Assembly (NCBI RefSeq): GCF_026151205.1
Contig: NC_087072.1
Location: 1,385,375-1,445,374 of the forward strand
DNA length: 60,000 nt
Reading direction: 5' to 3'
From: Bolinopsis microptera
Lineage: Eukaryota; Ctenophora; Tentaculata; Lobata; Bolinopsidae
The notes below the pieces were generated by a model. The model ran no database searches and had not been told where the DNA came from. It was given only the letters and a program-made list of their open reading frames with translations. Every line of letters starts with the position of its first letter. The first letter of the stretch is position 1. Both the position numbers and the translations under genes were made by a program. Of the stretch, positions 15,606 to 25,900 are shown piece by piece.

Positions 15606-15720
15606 GCAGGAGGGTCAACCTGAAAAAAACAGTGCTTGACCCTCCTGCCCCACACATGGATCAGGAGGCTCATTTCAGAAAAAGAGTGCTTGACCCTCCT
15701 GCCCCGCACATGGATTACAG
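15606..15720. repeat. Local duplication and inverted repeat around CTTGACCCTCCTGCCC
   Basis: The segment with GTGCTTGACCCTCCTGCCCC and CACATGGAT occurs twice (about 15631-15661 and 15687-15717). The first AGGAGGGTCAACCTG at 15608 is the inverted complement of both, giving a possible hairpin. No coding function is seen. Confidence 0.6.
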
Positions 15721-16215
15721 GTGTCATTTGAAGCCACAAGACCATGTGCACGTATCACTACATCGCGCAATAAGTACGCGCGTGATTACATAAAATCTGA
15801 CCGCGCGCGCGCCCTACGCCAAGTAGACGAAAAAGCGTGGACGAAGAGCAAGAGTTGGTACAATGTGGCACACGAGTCACGTCAGGCAGTAGTTGATAAA
15901 GTTTTTAAAGTTGTTTTTAAAATATTGAATTATTTAGTACATTGAATTATGTAGTAGTGTCAAATTACCTGGGAACTGTTTGATACTTTGATGCTGAAAT
16001 ATTGTTATTTTATTTCTAAAAACATCAAGTTCTTGTTTTGGGAACTAAGATTTCTCTCGAATTGATCTTTTTTGGACATTGATTCATTGTACTTTAGACG
16101 GTGCTTAGTGAATGTTCACTTCGGGAGATTCGATCGTTTTATGTCCAGTGCGTTGTTAGCTTTTAAACTCCTCTAATTATATAAATTATTTTTCTACTAA
16201 CAAAATAATTCAGAC

Positions 16216-16626
16216 ATGATAGCAGCGCTAGAATCAAAGGAATCTGCATCAGGGTCAGAGCATGTTGTGTCTGTCGTGTCTAACAGTATTGACTTCAGTG
16301 ACGCTCACACAGGCAATACCTTCAAATCACTAGATGAGCAGCCTGATCAGAAGGTTTACAGAATTAAGACTGAAGACAGCCTGGCCTCTCCCTTCCGTAT
16401 AAGCAAGGCTCATTTAGGAGAGTTTTGCACTAAAATCAGAAAAATCTACAAGCTAAAGGAGAGTGATGAGTTCACTGTAGAGTTCAACTTAAAAGATGAA
16501 CAAGGTCTGCCTGTCCCCACGGAAATACATGATTGTGGGAATGAATCTGATGTCACCCTGTACAAAGTGTCGCGATGTCAAATGTCAACCTGCTGCGCCG
16601 TGTTGTTAAAATGTTTTCATTTTTAA
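16216..16626 (+). CDS. Unrecognised 136-aa reading frame, probably an upstream exon of the zf-RanBP2 gene
   Basis: ATG at 16216 lies two bases after a TAATTCAG 3' splice site, as at other gene starts in the window. Codon use and composition look coding up to about residue 120 (the YKLKESDEFTVEFNLKDEQG stretch is strand-like and could be a beta-grasp-type or PB1-like fold, which is a guess). The last residues MSTCCAVLLKCFHF look like intron read-through. A donor after CGAT at about 16575 (phase 1) would join in frame to the exon at 16707 and fuse this to the zinc-finger protein; GTCAAA is a weak donor, so two separate genes remain possible. Confidence 0.5.
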   Translation: MIAALESKESASGSEHVVSVVSNSIDFSDAHTGNTFKSLDEQPDQKVYRIKTEDSLASPFRISKAHLGEFCTKIRKIYKLKESDEFTVEFNLKDEQGLPVPTEIHDCGNESDVTLYKVSRCQMSTCCAVLLKCFHF

Positions 16627-16708
16627 AGCTTTTACTCATATGTTAGTATAGATTATTGAAGTTAAGTAATTTGAATACTAACTAGCCTAACACAACCTTG
16701 TCCCAGCA

Positions 16709-17281
16709 ATGCCCAAATATCGTGAAAGATGCACACATTGGGAGTGTGGACGTTGCCGCTTTGAGAACAAAGGCCACCTCAGAAGCACATGTTCAAGTTG
16801 TGGTGCCCCAAAGTCTGAGGGGACCTCAATCCAAGTATATGGAGACGAGTGGAGGTGCAAGTCTTGTGCCTATCCCAACTTCTCCTACAGGAAGAATTGT
16901 AATAAGTGTGGGAGAAAGGAAGAGACAGAAGAAGAGAAGAAGGCGAGAGAGGATGAATGGGATAGGAGGGTGAAAGAGGCTGAGAAGAAAGCAGTAAAGA
17001 CCAGGATAGAAGATGCTGAGCAGCTCATAGTCTATGACGATGAGAGGGCTCTTGAGCTTGGGTGGCCTGTGGACTGGAGAGAAAGCGGTCATTATAGTGA
17101 CGAAATGCAGATGCTGATCATGGACGAGACAGCGGAGGATAGGGAGAAGCAGAGGGAGAGGCGTAGGAAGAAGAAGGAGCTTGAGGGAGACGCTATTCAG
17201 AAGGAGATTGAAGGTGAAACTGAAAAAGAGATGGATAAGGAGGGCGATGATAAGTCGCAAGGAGAGAATGAAAAACATTGA
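16709..17281 (+). CDS. Protein with two RanBP2-type zinc fingers and a charged helical tail, 190 aa
   Basis: Two zf-RanBP2 modules are complete: W11-x-C13-x2-C16-x3-N20-x7-C28-x2-C31 and W48-x-C50-x2-C53-x3-N57-x6-C64-x2-C67. Such fingers bind single-stranded RNA (ZRANB2 type) or ubiquitin (NPL4/TAB2 type); the key residues alone do not decide here. Residues 70-190 are rich in E, K and R and probably helical or disordered. The ATG is two bases after CTTGTCCCAG, so either this is the start or the exon continues from 16216. The gene is followed by AT microsatellites. Overlapping frames at 16698 and on the minus strand are shadows. Confidence 0.72.
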   Translation: MPKYRERCTHWECGRCRFENKGHLRSTCSSCGAPKSEGTSIQVYGDEWRCKSCAYPNFSYRKNCNKCGRKEETEEEKKAREDEWDRRVKEAEKKAVKTRIEDAEQLIVYDDERALELGWPVDWRESGHYSDEMQMLIMDETAEDREKQRERRRKKKELEGDAIQKEIEGETEKEMDKEGDDKSQGENEKH

Positions 17282-17324
17282 GTACGTAATGAGCGGATCT
17301 ATGTTAATATACTGGCCAGTACAT

Positions 17325-17432
17325 TACCAATTATCATATTATATATTTTATTATTATAAATATTATATATTTTTATTATCATATTATATATTTTATTATA
17401 TATATATTTTATTATATATATATTATATATAT

Positions 17433-17463
<31 letters not shown>

Positions 17464-17470
17464 TATTTTG
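17325..17470. repeat. AT-rich microsatellite (TATATTTTATTA and ATTT units)
   Basis: Low-complexity sequence made of TATATATTTTATTAT units passes into about ten ATTT units at 17425-17466. It lies directly 3' of the zinc-finger gene and is probably in its 3' untranslated region or just beyond. Confidence 0.85.
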
Positions 17471-19709
17471 ATATCATTATAATTGTGATGCTATATAATA
17501 GATATTACATTGTTTTTTTTATTTTAACAATAACAAAAGGCTACACGTTAAATCTTCTTACATTGGGTTGTAGTTTTTAGAGTTCGACACATGTAGAAAA
17601 TTATCAATGATAATTAAGAATATTTGTTTAAATTTTACAAATTGCATGTTATTTTGGCCTTTGGGATACGTGTACTTCTAAGTTGTATAATGCCTTGTAA
17701 AGTACATTTTAAAAGTTACTTAGTATTAGTAATACTTTTGAAACTTTCAACAACTTTTATACGTATGTATGTATGTTTTTAAAAATACATGATACAAATT
17801 TTATTGTTTTTATTCAGCATCGCTTGTTTCATTGAATTGGATTTAGGCAAGTATTGGTAAGGAAGTGAACCGATGCGGCGTAGCAAAGCCTGACGCAACA
17901 CTCCTTTCTTTTCATCCTGTGGCTCTTACTGTCTCCCACTCTTGCTCTTTTGGTCTCTTGCGCTGCGCTCTTGCTTTCTCACACTCTTGCAGTCCCGTCC
18001 GGTATCGTACTCTTCTCTCGTGCTCATAGCTTTATAGTGCGTATTAGATTATTATTATACTGAGTGCACAGTTTTAACAAGAATTGCGCCCGTTGTTTCG
18101 TTTTGGCAGACGCTAGATTTCCATTCACTATAACTATAAATATAAGCTCTAATCAGCTCACTTCATAATAATAATATACACAGAGTACATTATACTACGC
18201 ATGCCATGTACAAATTGGGCTTATTACCTAATACTGTACATAACATAGCATACATTAAAATACACTCGCGCCGCGCATTCATTGACATGCTAGCTATATA
18301 TATACATTAAATATCCGCAAGCAATACTCGCGCGCTGCACTGCGCGCTAGTTGTCATGGTAACTAACGGAAGGAAGGAAGGACTGACGACATATTTATAC
18401 CCACTTAAATTACCTCGTTATGAGAGCTCCAGAGTATTATTTTCGTCAATTTGATACCGAAATTATTGGGCAAACTGACATAATCCGACATACCCTGACA
18501 TATCTCGACACGTCGGGATATGTCGGGGTCTGTCGGGGTTTGTCGGAATATGTCGGGGTTTGTCGGGGTCTGTCGGGGTTTGTCAGGGTTTGTCAGGATA
18601 TGTCGGGGTTTGTCGGGGTTTGTCGGGGTTTGTCGGGGTGTGTCGGGGTTTGTCGGGGTTTGTCGAGCCTGGAGGCTACATGATGCCTTTAAGGATTAAT
18701 TTATAAATATATAATCTTGGTAGGGAAGAAAGATCATCAGACAACCCATTTAAATAAGAAACTGTACAAATGTTGCAAGATTTGTCATCTTGCTCTGCAC
18801 ACATAGTCCCTAAATGATATTCCTGTCACTCCCTCCCCTGAACTGTCGGTAGAAGCATTTGTGCTAGGATCGGTTCTGAGAAGTAGAGAAACATGTTACA
18901 GGATATTGCGAGTGAGTGTCTCTCTCTCTCTCTCTCTTGCGAGTGAGTGACATGAGTGTATGGAATGTACGAACATTTAAAAAATGACATGCTAATTAGG
19001 CATTAGTAAGTAGCAACCGATATATTTGATGATGCGGTAATTCGTGTCTCTACTCTCTGGCTGATGCGAAGAAATTACAATGAGAAATCGTATAGGCTAT
19101 AACATTATAAAATTTTAGTGCATAGAATGAATATAGACGCTTTCTTGTACGTTTATACTAGAATATTACCACTAAGAACCGAATACCACAATAAATATTT
19201 TGTTAAATGATTTCAACAGTCAATGATTGGAGTGTAAGCATCAACAGTCAACTGCTGTAAACGTATGAGTTAAAACTTTGCAAGATGAAGACCTTTCTAA
19301 CTGAAAAAATTTCCAATTTTAAACTTTGCTGAATCCTGGAAATGCGTGATATAAACGTTGGTTGACGTAAGGACAGTTCTTAACTTCGAGAATCGACTTG
19401 ATTTTAGACATTTTTGACGCTCATCATCAATTCAGAGAAATTTAAAATGTTGAACAGACAATTCTTCCTTGTGTAAAATGTTACACTATAAAGTGAGTCG
19501 TTCTTAGGCATTCCTTAAAAAGTTCAGCTGTGTGCGTACAAAGGAGCTACAATTAAAACGACCGAATCTAGTGTGCACAGTGCATCAGCATACACAAGCA
19601 TACATTTAAAATAGTAATTATATATTACATATATATAAACTATCTTTATCTGGAAATTTGAAAGAAAATTTATCAGTCAGATCTTGAGAAAATCAAAAAT
19701 ATGTTCTAA
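17471..19709. other. Intergenic, no gene seen
   Basis: No supported coding sequence. Contains the second G-rich array (annotated separately), a GC-rich stretch with repeated CGCGC near 18265-18350, and a short (TC)n run at 18918-18937 between two GCGAGTGAGTG copies. Confidence 0.45.
18486..18690 (+). repeat. G-rich 10-bp tandem array (TGTCGGGGTT)n, copy 2
   Basis: About 17 units of TGTCGGGGTT with GATATG and GTCTG variants. It shares the lead-in CATCTCGACACGTCGGG with copy 1 (here CATATCTCGACACGTCGGG), so the two are homologous and in the same orientation about 3.1 kb apart. Its right flank GGCTACATGATGCC is the inverse of copy 1's left flank. Confidence 0.88.
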
Positions 19710-20223
19710 GGGGTCGTTCACATATTACGTAATCAATATTTTAGCAATTTTTACCCCCCTCCCCCCTTCCGTAATCAACCGTAATCAAGACCAAACCCCC
19801 CCCCCCCCCCTCTGACAGCAATATTACGTAATCATGGCCTGACCCCCCCCCCCCCCTTTGACTTTTTTCCTAGAAAACGCTTTTCTCTACGTTTCATGCT
19901 ACCCTGATCATGCTATCATGATGAGCCGAAATCATTGTTATGATATCCGGCCAAGCACCTTCTAAACTACTTACTATTATAGCCGGATATTCGATCAATT
20001 TCTAAATTTTATCACTATCTATATCAGACTCAGAGTGAAATTGAGTGGAATTTGAATTAAAAGATTGGCAAATTGTTATTATTCTAGAGGGTAAAAAAGA
20101 AAATTTTGATTACGTAATCAACGACCGAAACCCCCCCCCCCCCCCCCCCCCCCTCGTAATCAACCGTAAGCATTTGGAAACCCCCCTCCCCCTCGGCTGA
20201 TTACGTAATATGTGAACGACCCC
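19710..20223. mobile_element. Complete PIF/Harbinger-like MITE, 514 bp, TAA target duplication
   Basis: The ends are perfect inverted repeats of about 26 bp starting GGGGTCGTTCACATATTACG, directly flanked by TAA on both sides (19707-19709 and 20224-20226). A 3-bp TWA duplication is characteristic of PIF/Harbinger elements. The interior has no reading frame and is dominated by C runs of 6 to 21 bases and repeated GTAATCAACCGTAATCA motifs. It is a non-autonomous element; no transposase is visible in the window. Confidence 0.85.
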
Positions 20224-20831
20224 TAAGTTATTCACTAAAACACTCGATTGTCGAACTTTTTATTTGGAACAGATTTGTCGAAAGTCCTTCTGCGAGATCC
20301 ATGCTTATTTACATTACCAAGTCGGAAGACGTCAAAATATTTACATGTGTAAAGCGTGGTATCGACATTGTATTTTCGCGCGGCACTACGCCGCGCCGCA
20401 ATGCGCGTATGAGTGGAACGCGACGACTAGCGTGCTATTCAATAATATAATACATGATGGTTGACATGACTGGATACATGATAGTCGCCTTTTATGTTTC
20501 ATTTCATCTTCGACCGTGATTACTGATTCGTGCAACCACTTGTAGTCAATCTACATGGTTGCAATTAAGGTGGAGTAATTATATTTACAGATCGCAACTA
20601 CCATTACAGTGCAGGTAAGGTACTATAATACTTACAGTATGCAGTATTAGTAATAGTACTGCCGACTGCGTCCGTCAATAACATTCTCTTAATTTTCAGC
20701 TAAAGTAACAAGTAAGACTGATATAATTGGTCGTTCAGAGGGTATTCTTAATCAATACGCTTATAATTTTACGTTTATTAGTCATTACGCATTGCCATTA
20801 GACATTAGTGATCATTATGCATTATGCATTA

Positions 20832-21306
20832 GGGGTCGTTCACATATTTATTGATATTACGTTATCAATATTCTAGCAATTTTTACCCCTCTCCCCCCCC
20901 CCCCTCCGTAATCAACCGTAATCAAAACCCAACCCCCCTCCTGACATCATTATTATGTAATCTTCCCTAGAAAACACTTTTTTCTACGTTTCATGCTACC
21001 CTGGTCATGATATCATGATGAGCCGAAATCAGATATTCGATCAATTTCTAAATTGTATCACTATCAGTATCATAATAGTGAAATTTAATGGAATTTGAAT
21101 TAAAATATTGTTCTTAAAATATTGTTCTTGATTAAAACATTATTCTAATTAATTTTGTTAAAACATATGCATGTTTTAAAACAATTTGGTCGCTGATTAC
21201 GTATCAAAATTTTCTTTTTTACCCTTAATTTAAGGGTAAAAAAGAAAATTTTGATACGTAATCAGCGACCAAATTGTTTTAAAACATGCATATGTTTTAA
21301 CAAAAT
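20832..21306. mobile_element. Rearranged PIF/Harbinger-like MITE ending in a large palindrome
   Basis: GGGGTCGTTCACATATT at 20832, preceded by TTA, begins a copy of the same family, with a short insertion (TATTGA) in its terminus. The interior resembles the complete copy (CCCTGGTCATG, GATGAGCCGAAATCA) but the usual right end is absent. Instead the segment runs into a palindrome at 21152-21306 whose arms contain the family's GATTACGTA and GGTAAAAAAGAAAATTTT motifs. Confidence 0.7.
21152..21306. repeat. Perfect palindrome, two 77-bp arms around one base
   Basis: By direct reading, 21152-21228 is the exact reverse complement of 21230-21306, with a single T at 21229 between. The arms begin ATTTTGTTAAAACATATGC and end TTTTTTACCCTTAA. 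It could extrude as a cruciform or be transcribed as a long hairpin. Confidence 0.93.
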
Positions 21307-22679
21307 GAATATGTTTTTATCAAAATGCCTTGATGTCTACCGCCTTGGTATTATACAGTCGCGTGATTTTTTCAATTTTCTTATCTTGTGAAGTATGTCA
21401 CTCACGTAATGCTGGTTTCGGTTTTGGGAAAAGTCCTCTAAATTCTAAAACCTAGTAAACATAATTAGCAAGCCTACAATATTCGTTAAGATAAATTAAA
21501 CTCGTGTACTGTTTATGCTGTCTTACCTGGGGACCCCAGGCTATTATGTTCATGAACATCCGCCGAATAGAGATTCGGCGGAATGACAGGCTGCAGAGCG
21601 CCGCCCAGTAAATGCTGTCCGGTACAACAAATTTGTTTAACGATATGTAGTCAACTGTAGTCAACCAGATAGTACACCGTGGTGTGGTGCAGCAGTATTA
21701 ACTTATTAATTATTGAGAACTAAGTAAAGTAATGTAAACAAGGTGACTCACAGAGTATTCAGTTATTAAGCTTCCACGACAAAATTATTTTGGAGTTCAG
21801 TACTTGATTATCAGGATCAAGTACTTGAGTTATGTCAAACTTAAGGACTGGATCTGGAGGAGTAATTTTATGGCCTACGAAATAATTTCCACCGGTATTT
21901 TGTCGAGCTGAACATCCTAACTCCTTTGAACATCCTTGATTTGCTTGAATCTCAAAAATGGCGAGCTGGAGGACAGTCTTATTACAGGCTCTAATCGGAC
22001 GTATCAGAACACACTGATAGTGATAGATAAGATTGAAGTCTCTCGGCACAAATCGTTCAGGGCTGCTTTAGTGACGGAAACTTAGAAACTTTCGAATTTA
22101 GTTTGACTTCTTTGTTTGCTTGCCAAAGACTTATTAGATATCCACTGATTCAGATACATCTCTATCAAATGACGAAGACTCAACATGCCAAAGACTCTAC
22201 AATTTGGTGCAAAAGGAAGGTTTTGGAAGATTTGTGAAAGGCAATTTTAGATTAAATTTTATGATTTTGAGGATTTAAATTAATGCACAGGTTTAGGGTT
22301 GTGTATTGTAATTTGAAGCTTGACTCATATTTAAGTATTTAAATTTTGAACTTTTGATGCGTGGGAGCATTAGAATTTAAATTTTGAAAAGGGCGATTAT
22401 TTTATTGTTTTAAAATATTCGAAAAAACTTTTGGGTAGAGATGTTGTAATATGGTATTTTGAAATATCTTTACATTAGGATATCTTAGTTTTTCAATAAC
22501 GTTTGAGGGACGTAGAATTTAGGTATATGATTTGATTTTGATTTTCGGGTGTAGAATATCCAATGCTCTCATTTGTTCTTATTCGAGAATTTGGATGGCA
22601 GCTCTACTGGCATGAATGAGCCGTCCGCTCTTTTGAGTTTGCACATAGGACTTACAGCCAGGTCTGTGATTGGTCCTCG
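21307..22679. other. Intergenic, with dispersed repeats
   Basis: No gene seen. 21528-21625 matches 33330-33425 in inverted orientation; this copy holds a hairpin with stem CCGCCGAAT. 21839-22015 matches two rearranged blocks at 31131-31345 in the same orientation. The short minus-strand frame 21759-22049 coincides with this dispersed repeat and is not taken as a gene. Confidence 0.5.
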
Positions 22680-22900
22680 CGGCCACAGGGTGACTGCTAG
22701 TTGATTTCCCATTGGCGAGACTGCGTGTCACGTGGGGCGAGCATCAGTATCACGCAGTATGGCGTTGCAGTTTTTGAAAGTATATATTATGACGAACGAG
22801 AGGGACGAGCTCACTTCTTTTTCGTTTTTCGTCTTTTTAATCTTAAGGGATCCTTTTGGCTATAGTTTGCTGAGCACTACACTGAGCGATAGACAAGTAG
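22660..22900 (+). promoter_or_regulatory. Probable promoter of the DSL-repeat membrane protein gene
   Basis: This is the locally most GC-rich stretch and lies 70-310 bases before the start codon. It has two ATTGG (inverted CCAAT) motifs at about 22670 and 22710, a CACGTG E-box at 22729, and TATATATTAT near 22783, followed by a pyrimidine-rich stretch. The grouping and position are suggestive; no initiation site can be fixed from sequence. Confidence 0.4.
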
Positions 22901-22970
22901 TGTGTCTATAATTATATTTGCGTCAAAAGGTTATCGCAACAAAGACATTTTTACTTTTTTTTCGTGACAT

Positions 22971-25900
22971 ATGTTTTTGAAAGTGCCCATAATCACAGCC
23001 CTTCTTATACTTATCATATTGGTTGGTACAAATTAAATTCACAGTTTACTTTACCATTTTACATTCAAATCGATCGTTTTATTGCACTGTGTGGCGTGTG
23101 CAATTAGATTTAACCAAGCTTAAAATTGCTGATATCTTGGCTGTCAGAGAGAACTTGTCTCCATATACATCAATCATTTTAAATATGATGAAATGCCTAC
23201 AATTACTCATGAAATATTTCTGTTAACAAAACAGGATTCAACTCTCCTAACCCAAGGTGGCTTGGCACGGTGACACAGAGGCTCTGAACATCATTGGAAC
23301 AGGAGAGAACATCATCCCCTCAATACATGTGCGGGATCTCGGTAATATTGTTACCTCGGTTGCAGATGCTAAACCCAAAACTCGTTATATTGTAAGTCGC
23401 ACTCATTTGCAAGTCGCGCTCATTTGCACGGTTCTACTTATAAGCTTATAATTATATCACTAGCTCATGATATACATGGAACATTTACAGACCATATCCA
23501 CTGTACAGGCATTGTTCAGGACAAATGTGCGGAGGCAGCTGCGGTAGATGTGACTCTGAAAATGTACCACAATGATACCACAATCTGCTCGGCAGGAATA
23601 TCGGGAGTTGGGTGTGATTTTAAGTTCATTATGGTTTTCGAAGGAGTCTCATCAAGACTGTAAGCTACTTGCATCTATTTAAAAGAAGATTAATTCCACA
23701 AAAATGTTAAACCATCTTTTAGCCGGAAACATTGTAGGACTGTTTAGTTTTAAAATGATTGAAACTTTATTTTTGTAATCAGCTTGTATAATGTATATGT
23801 AGGAAGCATTCTAGTCATTATTAGGTTAAAACACGTCATCACTCCGTTCATAGTACATACAAAACGGTTGTAACGACGGATTTTTCGGCTGACGCTGGCA
23901 ACAACATAAACTTCAAAACAGGAAACGACGCCTTAAAGTCTGGAGTTTTTAATCCAATAACGATAAATCTTAATTCTGTGGTGAGTCAAAACGTCAGCAA
24001 AACAGTATGTGTCAGTTTGAAATGGAATTCAAGTGCGTCATAATATTTAATGATTTATGAACTCTAAAGGAAATTGAATGACGACTTAGTAGGATTGGTT
24101 AACTAAAACTTTAAAAGCACAGACGTCACGATAAACGGTACAACTTGATCCTTTACATTTACAGGAGGATATAAAAATGAAAGTCAATGTGGTTGATAAT
24201 GATTATTTATTCGATGATACAATTTCTGACTTCACGATGAACCTTGACATAAAAGGCAAATCAAGCAATGTTGAACACTTTGTAAAACACTCAACTCCTG
24301 AGGGATCGGGGCTATTCAAAATATCATACAAGGTAAAATTATAAGAAAGAAAAAATTTTGCTATATATTATAGTGGAATTTTTAAATGGATTCATAGAAA
24401 ATTTATACCGGCAAAGAAGTTTATAGCGCAGACATGACAAGCGCCCTATTTTCAGGTTTATTGTGATGGTAACCATGGTGGCATTGGTTGTTGTGGGTGC
24501 ATAAATAACTACTACAACACTAACTGTACTAAGTTCTGTCAACCTATCAACAATTTTACTTGTGATAGTTACGGTGAGAGCACGTTTTAAAATACCACAT
24601 TTTCAATTCTCTCCTTTTCAATTTAGTGACTCATTCTAAAAACCCGGAACAATGTTCGCGTTGAATCCCGCTATATCCAGGTGACCACATTTGTAAACCG
24701 AACTACTACAACTCGAGTTGCAATGTCCACTGTGTTCCTACATCTCACTACAACTGCTCTCAAAACGGGACCAGGGTCTGTTTGGGAAGATGGACCGGAG
24801 ATAAATGTGGTGTTCAAACTCCCTGCCCGTCAGGTTGGCTTTAATAGACATACATTTGAAATGAAATGAAATGAAATAAAGCATTTTTATCCCGCTTATA
24901 TCAACAATCCAAATAAAAATAAAGATTGCCGATGTCAAAGCGGCTGGCCTATGAATATACCCCAAACTAAGATATTCAGTTAATGAGTATGATATAAAAA
25001 AATCCAAAACTAAATTACTTATTGACATTAAAAGTTAGCATAGCAACGGTAAAAAAACAACTTAAGGATGTATATCATTAAACATTATTATAAATCGTTC
25101 ACTCCACTATCTTGTCCTTACAACAAATTTTACCACTTCTGATATAATAATGTTTATCTGTGTCTTCTTTGGCAATCTGTTTCATCTCTAAGACCAACTG
25201 CTGATGGATAGTTCGTTCCTCAGGTGATCGGTCCGGAGAAATGAAAACAGTTTTATGACGTGAAATCAGTCTCAGTTCTTTGGCTTTCACTAATATCTGA
25301 TGGACTGTACTTGAATTTTCAAAAGAAACTTTAACTGGTCTAATCTTTTCAGCTGACTTCTTCCCAACCCGGACAGCTTCGAAGTGTGGCTTTTCTTCAA
25401 TCTGCTGAAACATCTCGCCAACTTCATGATTCAGATTCTCTTCACTAGTCTCCTCGAAACCAAATATTAACACATTCTTAGTTCGATCCTCTTCTGATAT
25501 AACATTCTGTACAACCTTTTTCAAGCTCTCTTCTGTGAGTACAGGTGCGGCTTTCGAAACAGCTTGACTGAATGTGATTATCCCAGCTTGAACAGTGTCC
25601 TGGACGGTGGTCTTGACGGTGGAGTGCACGGATTCCAATTGCTTCGATTTGCTTTCCAGAAGTTCATCCTGCAGCTTGATAACAGTACTTTGCGATCGGA
25701 TAAGATCGCTCTTCAACTCCTCCATATCTTTCTTGATTTCCAGAAACGTCTCTACATGATCACTGGTAGTCCGATACGCATTATACAAATGTTTGACTAA
25801 AACTGCCTTCACTGGCTTTTTGAACGTTTCAGCTGAAAACTCATTTTCATGGTCACAGCTCATAGCTTCCGAGAGTTCAGTGACCCAAGAGTTATAGACC

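Noticed and set aside
15721-15945. 74-codon frame before the zinc-finger gene
   Set aside because: Begins at GTG, no domain and no continuation in phase with the next exon that I could support.
16698-17278. Plus-strand frame at 16698 and 150-codon minus-strand frame
   Set aside because: They overlap the frame that encodes two perfect zf-RanBP2 fingers.
21759-22049. 96-codon minus-strand frame
   Set aside because: It coincides with a dispersed repeat whose other copy at 31131-31345 does not keep the frame.
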